11,119 nucleotides of DNA from an uncultured Bacilli bacterium (GCA_934096105.1 CAKOLH010000029.1:1-11119), one strand, 5' to 3'; positions 1 through 7,709 are shown, counted from the stretch's first letter. Numbers and translations are program-made. Notes: generated from the letters alone by a model not told the origin.

Positions 1-1959
1 ATATTAAATAAAGCAAGTCATGAATACTATGTTTTAGATAGTCCCTCTATTACAGACCAGGAGTATGATGATTATTATAGCGAATTATTAAGATTAGAGG
101 AAAAGTATCCAGAATTAAAAAGAGAAGATTCTCCTACACTAAGGGTAGGCGGAGAGGCAATAAGTAAGTTTGAGAAGGTTACTCATAAGACTCCAATGCT
201 ATCATTTGATGATATATTTAATGAAGATGAAATAAGAGCCTTTGATGAGAGAATTAGAAAAACTATTAAGCATCCGACTTATACAGTAGAACCTAAAATG
301 GATGGTCTATCGGGTTCTCTTATCTATGAAAAAGGCCTACTTGTAAGAGTGGCTACTCGTGGTAATGGTGTAGTGGGAGAAAATATTACGTTAAATGCTA
401 AAACTATAAAATCAATACCACTTAGACTAACTAAACCAATAGATATAGAAGTACGTGGAGAAATCTATATGAGTAAAGCCTCATTTGCTAAAGCCAATAT
501 GGAAAGAGAATTAAATAATGAACCATTATTTGCTAATCCTAGAAATGCAGCGGCTGGTTCAGTAAGACAATTAGATAGTAAAATAACCGCTAAAAGAGGA
601 TTAGATTTTATGGCTTATTTTATACCAAATCCTAGAGATTATGGTATAAAAGAGCAGTCTGAATCTTTAGCCTATCTAAAAGAACTAGGTTTTGTTACCA
701 ATTATAAATTAAATACTACTGCTGGTAATGTAGATGAAATAATTAAAGATATTGAAAAATTAGCAAGTATTAGAAAAGATTTACCATATGAAATAGATGG
801 TGTAGTATTAAAAGTAAATAACTTAGATGATGAAGAAGAACTAGGATATACTGCCAGGGTACCAAGATGGGGTATAGCCTATAAGTTTCCTGCAGAAGAA
901 GTTCTAACAACATTAAAAGAAATAAAGTTTACGGTAGGAAGAACAGGTAAGATAACTCCTAATGCTATTTTTTCACCAGTCCATGTAGCAGGCTCATTAA
1001 TATCCAAAGCAACTCTACATAACGAAGACTACTGCATAGCCAAAGATGTAAGAGTAGGAGATACCATATCTATTCGTAAAGCTGGAGATGTAATTCCTGA
1101 AGTAGTAAGAGTATTAAAAGAAAGAAGAAATGGTACTGAAAAAGAGTTTACTATGATAGAAAACTGTCCTATATGTAATACTAGATTAGTAAGAAAAGAA
1201 AAAGAAGCAGACTATTATTGTCCTAATAATCTATGTCCTGCAAGAAAAATAGAAAACATAATTCACTTTGCCGAAAGAGAAGCTATGAATATAGATGGAA
1301 TGGGTGAGTCAGTAATTGAAGATTTATATAATGAAGGTTTTATTACTGATATAACTGATATATATGATATCCATAAATATGAAGATGAATTAATGAATCT
1401 CGAAGGTTATGGTACTAAAAAGATAAGTAATTTAAAGACCGCAATTGAAAGAAGTAAATCTAATTCATTAGAAAGATTATTATATGGACTAGGTATTAGA
1501 AATGTAGGAGCAAAGACTGCTAAACTATTAGCAAGATACTATAAAACATTAGATAACTTAATGAATGCTAGTACTGAAGAACTAACAGATATTAATGATA
1601 TAGGTAGTATAATAGCCACAAGTATAAAAGAATATTTTAATGATATAAATAATCAAAATATAATAAATAAATTAAAAGAATATGGAGTAAATACAATCTA
1701 CATAAATAATACTGAATATGAAGAAAAAGAAGAATTTAAAAATAAAACTTTTGTTCTAACTGGTAGTTTAATCAATATAACTAGAGACGAAGCAAGTAAA
1801 ATAATTGAAGATTTAGGTGGTAAAGTATCATCTTCAGTAAGTTCTAAAACTTCAGTAGTAATAGTAGGAGATTCTCCAGGTAGTAAGTATGATAAAGCCT
1901 TATCATTAAATATTCCTATATGGAATGAAGAAGAGTTCTTAGAAAAAATAAATAATTAA
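1..1959 (+). CDS. ligA: NAD+-dependent DNA ligase LigA (5' end cut by window edge)
   Basis: LigA seals nicks in duplex DNA during replication and repair, using NAD+ as the adenylate donor. The reading frame is open from base 1, giving 652 visible residues. Family length is about 660-670, so only some 10-20 N-terminal residues are missing. Residues 1-60 match domain Ia (YYVLDSPSITDQEYD). The adenylated lysine is K99 in VEPKMDG (codon 295-297). An OB-fold region follows. A four-cysteine zinc finger lies at C389, C392, C407 and C412, with the spacing usual in Bacillota. The helix-hairpin-helix region covers roughly 413-570 and the C-terminal BRCT domain 578-652 (KTFVLTG...DLGGKV). The ATG at 196 is internal and not the start, because the upstream codons encode conserved LigA sequence. 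No strong terminator follows; the next gene has its own promoter. Catalytic and domain residues look intact. Confidence 0.97.
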   Translation: MLNKASHEYYVLDSPSITDQEYDDYYSELLRLEEKYPELKREDSPTLRVGGEAISKFEKVTHKTPMLSFDDIFNEDEIRAFDERIRKTIKHPTYTVEPKMDGLSGSLIYEKGLLVRVATRGNGVVGENITLNAKTIKSIPLRLTKPIDIEVRGEIYMSKASFAKANMERELNNEPLFANPRNAAAGSVRQLDSKITAKRGLDFMAYFIPNPRDYGIKEQSESLAYLKELGFVTNYKLNTTAGNVDEIIKDIEKLASIRKDLPYEIDGVVLKVNNLDDEEELGYTARVPRWGIAYKFPAEEVLTTLKEIKFTVGRTGKITPNAIFSPVHVAGSLISKATLHNEDYCIAKDVRVGDTISIRKAGDVIPEVVRVLKERRNGTEKEFTMIENCPICNTRLVRKEKEADYYCPNNLCPARKIENIIHFAEREAMNIDGMGESVIEDLYNEGFITDITDIYDIHKYEDELMNLEGYGTKKISNLKTAIERSKSNSLERLLYGLGIRNVGAKTAKLLARYYKTLDNLMNASTEELTDINDIGSIIATSIKEYFNDINNQNIINKLKEYGVNTIYINNTEYEEKEEFKNKTFVLTGSLINITRDEASKIIEDLGGKVSSSVSSKTSVVIVGDSPGSKYDKALSLNIPIWNEEEFLEKINN

Positions 1960-1961
1960 TA

Positions 1962-1990
1962 TTGTTAAATAAATATATTTATGATAAAAT
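1962..1990 (+). promoter_or_regulatory. Sigma-70-type promoter of the BspA-like surface protein gene
   Basis: A -35 box TTGTTA (1962-1967) and a -10 box TAAAAT (1985-1990) are 17 bp apart, with an extended -10 TG at 1982-1983. The predicted start is near 1997, giving a leader of about 22 nt. A good Shine-Dalgarno AAGGAG (2008-2013) lies 5 nt before the ATG at 2019. The core TATGATAAAAT is identical to the one upstream of murG. Confidence 0.7.
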
Positions 1991-2018
1991 CTTTATAGAT
2001 AATAAATAAGGAGCCATT

Positions 2019-4223
2019 ATGAAAGAATATTTAAAAAAATATAAATTATATATAATAATCGGAGTAAGTATTTTAGTTTTGCTAGTAGGAGGAACTCTAG
2101 CTTATTACATATGGTCTAGCACATCTAATGCTTTAGTTAATTTAAATGTATGTACTCCTACAGTTACCTTTGCGGGTGGCTCTACGATAAATGGTGTAGA
2201 CATGGTACCAGTGCTAACTAAAGAAGAAGGTACTATCAAAGATATTGAAATCAAAAAGAATAGTACTTGTAATAGAGATGTAACTATGAATCTATATTTA
2301 GAATTAACTACTTTTCCTACAGAACTATCTGACTCTTCTTTTATCTATGAATTATATAAGAATAATGGTAGCACCCCTGTAGTAAGCGGTAACTTTGCTA
2401 ATAAAAAAGAGGGAGATACCATAACACTACTTTCTAATCAAGTATTAAATAGTAGCAAAGATACTTACAATATATATATTTATATAGATGGTAATGTTGA
2501 TAATCCAAGTACAATGGCAGGTAAAAACTTCTTATTTAAACTATATGGTTCAGGAGAAGGAGCAATATATAAAGAAAATGTAATAACTACTCCAGATAAT
2601 CCTACAGCAAGTACATCAAAGTTCTTTAATACCGAAGTAATGAGAGAAGAAATACAATCACTTACTATCGCTGAAGATAATACAGTACCGGATATAGAAG
2701 GAGTAGTATCAAAAGATATATCACAAAATCAAGATGGAACAGTAATGCTATGGTATACACCAAAACAAGTAACAACTGGAAGTACAACAAAAACAATGTA
2801 TGATATGTGGATAGGTGGAGAGAATGGAGTATTGCAAACAGGAACTAATGCTTCAGGTATGTTTGCTTACCTAACTAATATAGAAAAACTAGATTTATCA
2901 AAACTAGATACTTCCTATATAACTAATATGTCTAGAATGTTTTACATGAGTTCTGGTTTAAAATCAATTGATCTATCTAATTTTAATACAAGTAAAGTTA
3001 CTAGTATGGGTCATATGTTTGATGGCTGCACAAATTTAATATCACTAAATTTAAATTCTTTTAATACTAGTAAAGTAAGTGATTTTAATCAAATGTTTCA
3101 AAATTGTTCAAAATTAACAAATATAAATTTATCTAGTTTCGATACATCAAATGCACAAAATATGCAATCAATGTTCTATAACTGTAAATCGCTTTTAAAT
3201 CTTGATCTAAGTTCATTTAATACTTCAAAAGTAACCTTGATGAATAATATGTTTTCAGGATGCTCATCATTAAAAAGTCTAGATTTAAGTAACTTTAACA
3301 CTTCAAAAGTTGTTAATATGTATGGAATGTTTTTAGGCCTTAGTAGTTTAACTAGTATCAATTTATCATCATTTGATACATCAAGTGTAACCAGTATGGG
3401 TCACATGTTTGATGGCATAAGTAATTTAACTACACTTGATATAACCAATTTTAATACTAGTAATGTTACACAAATGCATAGTATGTTTAGTGATTGCAAT
3501 TCATTAAAAAGCTTAGATTTAAGTAACTTTAACACTTCAAAAGTAACAAGAATGGACAATATGTTTATTAAGTGCGCTAGTTTAACAGAATTAAATTTAT
3601 CAAGTTTTATCACATCAAATGTAACAAACATGACTAGTATGTTTCAAGGATGCACTAATTTAGAAAAATTAAATTTATCTAATTTTGATACATCAAAAGT
3701 AACCATTACACAAGCTATGTTTGCATCATGTACAAATTTAAAAGAATTAAATGTAAGTTCATTTAATACATCAAAAGTAACAAATATGGGAAGTATGTTT
3801 TATAAGTGTGAAAACCTAGAATTATTGGATTTAGGATCATTCAATACTAGTAATGTTACTTCTATGTATGCGATGTTTGCTTATTGCAATAGTTTAAAAA
3901 CACTTAATGTAACTTCTTTTGATACTTCAAATGTAACAACTATGCAAAGCATGTTTATTTCATGCAAAAGTTTAGAAACATTAGATTTAAGTTCATTTAC
4001 AACAGGCAAAGTTACTACTATTACGTATATGTTTGATACTTGTAGTTCACTAAAAAGCTTAAATATTAAAAATGCAAGTTTTTCTACGGTTAGTAAAAAT
4101 ACTCCAGCATTCAATGTAGTCAATAGTAATGTCAAAGTATATGTTAAAAATGCTACTGAAAAAGAGTTTATTAGTAACAATATTACTAATGTTATTTCTG
4201 AAAATATTATAATAGCAGCTTAA
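2019..4223 (+). CDS. Membrane-anchored BspA-like (DUF285) repeat surface protein
   Basis: A 734-residue protein predicted to be exposed on the cell surface; its ligand is unknown. Residues 1-9 are basic and 10-31 form a hydrophobic segment ending GGTLAYYIW, resembling the signal segments of TasA/camelysin-type proteins. Residues about 38-185 are a predicted beta-rich domain with only two cysteines (C45, C84). Residues about 197-280 (FFNTEVMREEIQSLT, then the YDMWIGG region) match the N-terminal cap usual before BspA/DUF285 repeats. Fifteen exact 26-residue repeats occupy 281-670, of the type MFxGCxxLxxLDLSxFNTSKVTxM, followed by one degenerate unit and a short C-terminal cap. There is no LPXTG motif or C-terminal membrane segment, so anchoring, if any, is N-terminal. 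The gene has its own promoter and terminator. The family (PF03382-type) is common in mycoplasmas and gut Bacillota, where adhesion is often proposed. Function here is not shown by sequence. Confidence 0.85.
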   Translation: MKEYLKKYKLYIIIGVSILVLLVGGTLAYYIWSSTSNALVNLNVCTPTVTFAGGSTINGVDMVPVLTKEEGTIKDIEIKKNSTCNRDVTMNLYLELTTFPTELSDSSFIYELYKNNGSTPVVSGNFANKKEGDTITLLSNQVLNSSKDTYNIYIYIDGNVDNPSTMAGKNFLFKLYGSGEGAIYKENVITTPDNPTASTSKFFNTEVMREEIQSLTIAEDNTVPDIEGVVSKDISQNQDGTVMLWYTPKQVTTGSTTKTMYDMWIGGENGVLQTGTNASGMFAYLTNIEKLDLSKLDTSYITNMSRMFYMSSGLKSIDLSNFNTSKVTSMGHMFDGCTNLISLNLNSFNTSKVSDFNQMFQNCSKLTNINLSSFDTSNAQNMQSMFYNCKSLLNLDLSSFNTSKVTLMNNMFSGCSSLKSLDLSNFNTSKVVNMYGMFLGLSSLTSINLSSFDTSSVTSMGHMFDGISNLTTLDITNFNTSNVTQMHSMFSDCNSLKSLDLSNFNTSKVTRMDNMFIKCASLTELNLSSFITSNVTNMTSMFQGCTNLEKLNLSNFDTSKVTITQAMFASCTNLKELNVSSFNTSKVTNMGSMFYKCENLELLDLGSFNTSNVTSMYAMFAYCNSLKTLNVTSFDTSNVTTMQSMFISCKSLETLDLSSFTTGKVTTITYMFDTCSSLKSLNIKNASFSTVSKNTPAFNVVNSNVKVYVKNATEKEFISNNITNVISENIIIAA
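2859..4028 (+). repeat. Fifteen in-register 78-bp (26-codon) BspA/DUF285 coding repeats
   Basis: Each unit begins at an ATG-TTY (Met-Phe) pair, and the units stay exactly 78 bp apart from 2859 to a sixteenth, degenerate unit starting at 4029. Position 5 is Cys in most units but Leu, Ser, Leu and Ile in units 1, 2, 7 and 8. Some stretches are identical at DNA level: 31 nt at 3280-3310 recur at 3514-3544, exactly three units later. A 24-nt block near 3393 matches one near 3003 at 23 positions, five units away. These point to past unit duplication or slippage. Confidence 0.92.
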
Positions 4224-4250
4224 GAAAGATATGACTAGTATCTTTCTTTT
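4222..4250 (+). terminator. Intrinsic terminator after the BspA-like gene
   Basis: A perfect 10-bp stem (4222-4231 with 4239-4248) surrounds a 7-nt loop TGACTAG. The 3' side is T-rich and ends in TTTT. The 5' arm overlaps the stop codon. The stem is AT-rich but uninterrupted. Confidence 0.75.
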
Positions 4251-4292
4251 AGTATATAGATATGGCTTGTATATAATAGGTATGTAGATACA

Positions 4293-4345
4293 TTATCTTA
4301 AGACTTAAGGCTTAAGATAACACTAAAAGACCCAGACTTTTAGTG
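4293..4345 (+). repeat. Two adjacent perfect inverted repeats
   Basis: The first repeat has arms TTATCTTAAG (4293-4302) and CTTAAGATAA (4311-4320) around an 8-nt loop that itself holds CTTAAG. The second begins at the very next base, with CACTAAAAG (4321-4329) and CTTTTAGTG (4337-4345) around ACCCAGA. Neither is followed by a T-run, so they are not simple terminators. They lie outside any gene. Confidence 0.8.
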
Positions 4346-4365
4346 AATAAAATAAGATAAAAAGT

Positions 4366-4395
4366 GTATATTTAAGTATAAATATATCTTTTTTT
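4366..4395 (+). terminator. Possible terminator hairpin just upstream of the murG promoter
   Basis: The 8-bp stem TATATTTA (4367-4374) and TAAATATA (4379-4386) has a 4-nt loop and is extended by a G-U pair at 4366/4387. A run of seven Ts follows at 4389-4395. The stem is entirely A-T and weak, so termination may be inefficient. It would end a transcript started near 4284 or shield murG from upstream read-through. Confidence 0.4.
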
Positions 4396-4402
4396 CAATA
4401 AA

Positions 4403-4413
4403 TATGATAAAAT
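4403..4413 (+). promoter_or_regulatory. Extended -10 promoter of the murG-murB-divIB operon
   Basis: TATGATAAAAT is the same 11-mer found before the BspA-like gene, with TG at 4405-4406 and TAAAAT at 4408-4413. No convincing -35 box lies 16-18 bp upstream, so the promoter probably relies on the extended -10. The expected start near 4420 leaves only about 13 nt before the GTG start codon. Confidence 0.6.
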
Positions 4414-4432
4414 GTATTAGGAGAGTGATAAA

Positions 4433-5527
4433 GTGAGAGTAGTTATATCCGCTGGTGGAACTGGAGGACATATATATCCAGCCTTAGCAATTATAAATAA
4501 AATAAAAGAAATGGAACCAAATAGTGAGTTCTTATATATAGGTACTACCAATAGAATGGAAAAAGATTTAATACCAAGTATGGGTTATAGATATGAAGGT
4601 ATAGAAGTAACAGGATTCAAAAGAAAATTAACATTAGATAACTTTAAAACAATAACTAATTTTATTAATGCAATTAAAAGATGTAAAATAATAATAAAAG
4701 ACTTTGACCCAGATATAGTAATAGGTTGTGGAGGTTATGTTACTGCTCCTGTTATATATGCCGCTAAAAAGTTAGGTAAAAAAACATTCATTCATGAACA
4801 AAATAGTGTAGTAGGACTAGCCAATAAATTCTTAGCTAGATATACAGATAAAATAGGAGTATCATTTGAAAGTACTATCAAAGATTTCCCTAAAGGAAAG
4901 GCAGTATTAACAGGTAATCCATGTAGTGAAAAAGCCTTAAGTATAAAGAAGACAACTAAAGAAAAACTAGAAATAGCCAAAGATAAAAAACTAGTATTAA
5001 TAGTTATGGGATCTCTTGGTAGTAGAACTATCAATGATAAAATATTTAGTTTTATAGATAAATTTAGAAGTAAGAATTACAGCGTAATCATAGTTACAGG
5101 TAATAGTTATTACGAAAGAGTAAAAAATAAAAGAGTACCAGATAATGTCAAAGTATTACCATTTATCTATGAAATGCCTTCAGTTATGAAAATAACCGAC
5201 TTAATGGTTACTAGAGCAGGAGCCTCTACTATGAGTGAAATAACCGCTCTTGAAGTACCATCTATCTTTATACCAAGTCCATATGTAACCAATAATCATC
5301 AGTATAAAAATGCCATGGATTTAGTAGACAATAATGCTGGCTTAATACTAGAAGAAAAAGATTTAACAGATACATCACTAATAAACCTAATAGATAAAAC
5401 AATAAATGATGAAGAAAAATTAAAAGAAATGAAAAGTAATTTAAAGAAATTAGGTATCAAAGATAGTGGTGAAAGAATATATAATATACTAAAGGATTTG
5501 ATATTAGATGAACGAAAATATTATTAA
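4433..5527 (+). CDS. murG: UDP-GlcNAc:lipid I N-acetylglucosaminyltransferase MurG
   Basis: MurG transfers GlcNAc to lipid I on the inner face of the membrane, making lipid II, the peptidoglycan building block. The 364-residue length is normal. The N-terminal domain has the glycine-rich GGTGGH loop at residues 8-13, a GCGGYVTAP segment and the HEQNSVVG motif. The C-terminal nucleotide-sugar-binding domain has MGSLGSRTIN, TRAGASTMSEI and the NNHQYKNA motif. The start is GTG at 4433, preceded by AGGAG at 4419-4423 with 9-nt spacing; this gives the correct N-terminus (VRVVISAGGTGG). It is first in an operon with murB, which it overlaps by 20 nt, and divIB. The order murG-murB-divIB matches the Bacillus division and cell-wall cluster, but no mur or fts gene lies upstream here. 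Confidence 0.96.
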   Translation: MRVVISAGGTGGHIYPALAIINKIKEMEPNSEFLYIGTTNRMEKDLIPSMGYRYEGIEVTGFKRKLTLDNFKTITNFINAIKRCKIIIKDFDPDIVIGCGGYVTAPVIYAAKKLGKKTFIHEQNSVVGLANKFLARYTDKIGVSFESTIKDFPKGKAVLTGNPCSEKALSIKKTTKEKLEIAKDKKLVLIVMGSLGSRTINDKIFSFIDKFRSKNYSVIIVTGNSYYERVKNKRVPDNVKVLPFIYEMPSVMKITDLMVTRAGASTMSEITALEVPSIFIPSPYVTNNHQYKNAMDLVDNNAGLILEEKDLTDTSLINLIDKTINDEEKLKEMKSNLKKLGIKDSGERIYNILKDLILDERKYY

Positions 5528-6389
5528 AAATTATGAGTATTATAAAGATATATCATTAAAAAAATATAATACTTATAGATTAGATGTTAAATGTGGATAT
5601 TTAATATATCCAGGTAATACTAAAGAATTAATAGATTTATTAAAGTATTTAAAAGAAAACAATATAAGTTATTTCATATTAGGAGGAGGCTCTAATATAA
5701 TACTAGCAAAGCCATACTTTGATGTAGTTATAAAACTAGATAAACTAAATAATATTGAAATAAAAGATAATATAGTAACTGCTGGAGCAGGAGTAAGTTT
5801 AATATATTTAGCCAATATTTGTATGGATAATAACTTGAATGGTTTAGCCTTTGCAGGTGGCATACCAGGAATGGTCGGAGCAAGTACTGCGATGAATGCT
5901 GGCGCCTATAAAGAAGATATGGCTAGCATCGTAAAAGAAGTAAAAGTAGTAACTCCAAATCTAGAAGTAGTTACACTAACAAATAAAGAATTAAACTATT
6001 CATATCGTAATTCTTTTCTAAAAGAACATAAAGACTATATATGTACTGAAGTAACATTAGAAATGAATTATTTAGATAAAGACAAAATAAAAGAAACAAT
6101 GACTAGTAGAAAGCAAAGAAGAATAGATACGCAGCCTCTAGATAAGCCATCTGCGGGTAGTGTATTTAGAAACCCTGAAGGATTATCTGCGGGTAAATTG
6201 ATCGAAGATGCTGGTCTAAAAGGATATAAAATAGGTGGTGCTGAAATAAGCACCAAGCATGCTAACTTCATAGTAAATACTGAAGATGCCACCTATGAAG
6301 ATATCTTAGAGCTAATAGACTATACAAAGAAAAAAATAAAAGAAATATATAATATAGATTTAATATTAGAACAAGAAATAATAAGGTGA
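5508..6389 (+). CDS. murB: UDP-N-acetylenolpyruvoylglucosamine reductase MurB
   Basis: MurB is the FAD enzyme that reduces UDP-GlcNAc-enolpyruvate to UDP-MurNAc with NADPH in the cytoplasm. The 293-residue protein has the FAD-binding motif GGGSNIIL (59-66) and GLAFAGGIPGMVGASTAMNAGAY (about 112-134, a standard MurB region). It also has YRNS with Arg167, PSAGSVFRNP with the proton-donor Ser218, and LEQEIIR with Glu290 near the end. The short C-terminal layout fits the type II MurB of Bacillota. The ATG lies inside the end of murG (20-nt overlap), with AAAGGA at 5491-5496 as a slightly distant ribosome site, so translational coupling is likely. The gene stops at TGA followed at once by TAA, and the stop overlaps the ribosome site of divIB. 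Confidence 0.96.
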   Translation: MNENIIKNYEYYKDISLKKYNTYRLDVKCGYLIYPGNTKELIDLLKYLKENNISYFILGGGSNIILAKPYFDVVIKLDKLNNIEIKDNIVTAGAGVSLIYLANICMDNNLNGLAFAGGIPGMVGASTAMNAGAYKEDMASIVKEVKVVTPNLEVVTLTNKELNYSYRNSFLKEHKDYICTEVTLEMNYLDKDKIKETMTSRKQRRIDTQPLDKPSAGSVFRNPEGLSAGKLIEDAGLKGYKIGGAEISTKHANFIVNTEDATYEDILELIDYTKKKIKEIYNIDLILEQEIIR

Positions 6390-6394
6390 TAAAA

Positions 6395-7087
6395 ATGGGT
6401 AAAAAGGCTAAGGTAAAAGTTAAAGTAAAAAAAAGAAAATTAAAATTAAAAAGAATATTCTTCTGTCTAATATTCTTATGCCTTATAGGAGGAATCTTTT
6501 ACCTAATAACAAAAGTACCCATAACAAACATCTATATAATAGGTAATAATATAATACCAGATAAAGAAATAATAAGTACTGCTGGTATAGATAATTATCC
6601 ATCATTTATAGATACATCAAAGAAAGATATAGTAAAAAAATTAGAGAAGAATAGTTATATCAAAGAAGTAAAAGTAGAAAAGAAATTATTAAGTAAAATA
6701 TATATTTATATTACTGAACACAAAGTAATATCTCAATATAATAATAAGATACTTTTAGATAATAATATCGAGGTAGAAAATACTTATAATATTCATAATG
6801 TACCCATATTAATATCCGATATATCTAGTATTAGAGAAAAGTATACCAAGAGTATTAGTAAAATAAATGATGACATATTACTAAAAATATCACAAATAGA
6901 ATATACTCCTAATGATGTAGATAGTGAAAGATTCACTTTATATATGAATGATGGCAATCTAGTATATATAACACTAGGTAAAGTAACCAAGATAAATAAA
7001 TATAATAGTATATATTCAGAATTAGAAGGGAAAAAAGGAATAATATACTTAGATTCAGGAGATTATATAGAAGTAAAAGAGGGATAA
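6395..7087 (+). CDS. divIB: Cell division protein DivIB/FtsQ (POTRA domain)
   Basis: A bitopic membrane protein of the division complex that works with DivIC/FtsB and FtsL to control septal peptidoglycan synthesis. From ATG 6395 it has 230 residues. A very basic cytoplasmic tail (1-20) is rich in alternating Lys and Val. One membrane helix (about 21-38) is followed by a POTRA-type domain (about 41-110: VPITNIYIIGNNIIPDKEI, then IKEVKVEKKLLSKIYIYITEH). A divergent beta domain ends in YLDSGDYIEVKEG. An upstream in-frame GTG at 6386 is rejected because it overlaps the Shine-Dalgarno AAGGTGAT (6383-6390), which serves ATG 6395. The start is 5 nt after the murB stop. The sequence is divergent, but topology and operon position make the call firm. 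Confidence 0.9.
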   Translation: MGKKAKVKVKVKKRKLKLKRIFFCLIFLCLIGGIFYLITKVPITNIYIIGNNIIPDKEIISTAGIDNYPSFIDTSKKDIVKKLEKNSYIKEVKVEKKLLSKIYIYITEHKVISQYNNKILLDNNIEVENTYNIHNVPILISDISSIREKYTKSISKINDDILLKISQIEYTPNDVDSERFTLYMNDGNLVYITLGKVTKINKYNSIYSELEGKKGIIYLDSGDYIEVKEG

Positions 7088-7101
7088 AACTATTCCTCTT
7101 T
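7076..7101. terminator. Shared hairpin between convergent divIB and the phosphodiesterase gene
   Basis: An 11-bp stem with one G-U pair (7076-7086 with 7091-7101) encloses a 4-nt loop AAAC. It spans both stop codons, which are only 2 nt apart. On the plus strand the 3' side runs CTCTTTATTAATTAT, a weak T-rich tail. The reverse strand gives CTCTTTTAC. It could terminate in both directions. Confidence 0.55.
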
Positions 7102-7704
7102 ATTAATTATATAGTAATATGAGTTATCATTATCTATCTTTTTACTTAGTTTAATAGCCTCCAAGGGACTACTAAAAGTCCATAAAAATATTTCTTTATT
7201 TTTAATTCCTTTTAATTTTTTATTAGATATTGTTTTATAATTAAGAATAGTTAAAGGATATTTATTATATCTATAAAAGAAAGATATAATACCTTTTTTA
7301 TACTTAGTTTTTTTATTTAAATATTTAATAATCTTCTTATTAAAAGACATCAAATAAATATTTCTACTACTCGTATTTATTATATTTAAAAGAGTGTCTC
7401 CAAGTAATTTATAATTATTATTTACTTTAATATCAATAAGTAGTATTTTATTAGTATCTATATCCAATATTTTATCTAAAGTAGTTAAATATTTATATTT
7501 AATAATATCTCTATAATACATATTCTCTATGTAATTAATACCTAGTACTGAATCATGAGATAATACTATTTTATTATCTTTAGTAAGTCTAATATCAAAT
7601 TCTACACCTGTACTTTTAGTATCGGAAATAGCCCTTTTAATAGCCATATAACTATTATCACTATTCTTTTTCGAGGTAATTCCCCTATGAATTATATATT
7701 TCAT
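7090..7704 (-). CDS. Glycerophosphodiester phosphodiesterase-family protein
   Basis: Family members hydrolyse glycerophosphodiesters to glycerol-3-phosphate and an alcohol, or act on related phospholipid or teichoic acid products. The 204-residue protein starts with the motif IIHRG (His6). It keeps VEFDIRLTKDNKIVLSHD with Glu35, Asp37 and His50, the expected metal and catalytic residues. Two positions deviate: the usual PENT after HRG is SDNS (residues 15-18), and the later metal Glu of the E-I-K motif is Asp91 (IDIKV). Both are conservative. It is shorter than the usual 230-250 residues. No signal peptide is seen, so it is probably cytoplasmic. The ATG at 7704 is the only start that keeps HRG. 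No Shine-Dalgarno precedes it, and a TATAAT box sits just upstream. It converges on divIB and diverges from the adhesin gene. The exact substrate is unknown. Confidence 0.82.
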   Translation of the reverse strand: MKYIIHRGITSKKNSDNSYMAIKRAISDTKSTGVEFDIRLTKDNKIVLSHDSVLGINYIENMYYRDIIKYKYLTTLDKILDIDTNKILLIDIKVNNNYKLLGDTLLNIINTSSRNIYLMSFNKKIIKYLNKKTKYKKGIISFFYRYNKYPLTILNYKTISNKKLKGIKNKEIFLWTFSSPLEAIKLSKKIDNDNSYYYIINKEE

Positions 7705-7709
7705 AATAA

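Larger units (their letters stand above)
4284..4395 (+). ncRNA. Candidate small structured RNA between the surface protein gene and murG
   Basis: This gap contains three hairpins in a row, the last followed by seven Ts, all upstream of the predicted murG promoter. A perfect TATAAT at 4272-4277 would place a transcription start near 4284, although its -35 region (TTAGTA at 4249-4254) is poor. The predicted product is about 110 nt with a C-containing loop (ACCCAGA) on the second hairpin. No open reading frame of useful length is present. It does not resemble a T-box or any riboswitch that I recognise. It could instead be a DNA-level element or stray secondary structure in AT-rich DNA. Confidence 0.3.

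Noticed and set aside
1969..1982. 14-bp palindrome ATAAATATATTTAT in the surface protein promoter spacer
   Set aside because: Such A/T palindromes are expected often by chance in this composition, it has no T-run, and it overlaps promoter spacer bases.
2859..4028. CRISPR-like or satellite array
   Set aside because: The regular 78-bp units are translated 26-residue repeats within one intact gene, without unique spacers.
3176..4180. Minus-strand open frames inside the BspA-like gene
   Set aside because: They mirror the 78-bp periodicity of the sense gene, repeat the same antisense motif, and have no ribosome site or family resemblance.
4321..4345. Second hairpin before murG as an ordinary terminator
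   Set aside because: It is followed by AATAAAATAAG, not a T-run, and lacks one on the reverse strand too.
6386..6394. GTG 6386 as start of divIB
   Set aside because: It lies in the Shine-Dalgarno that serves ATG 6395.
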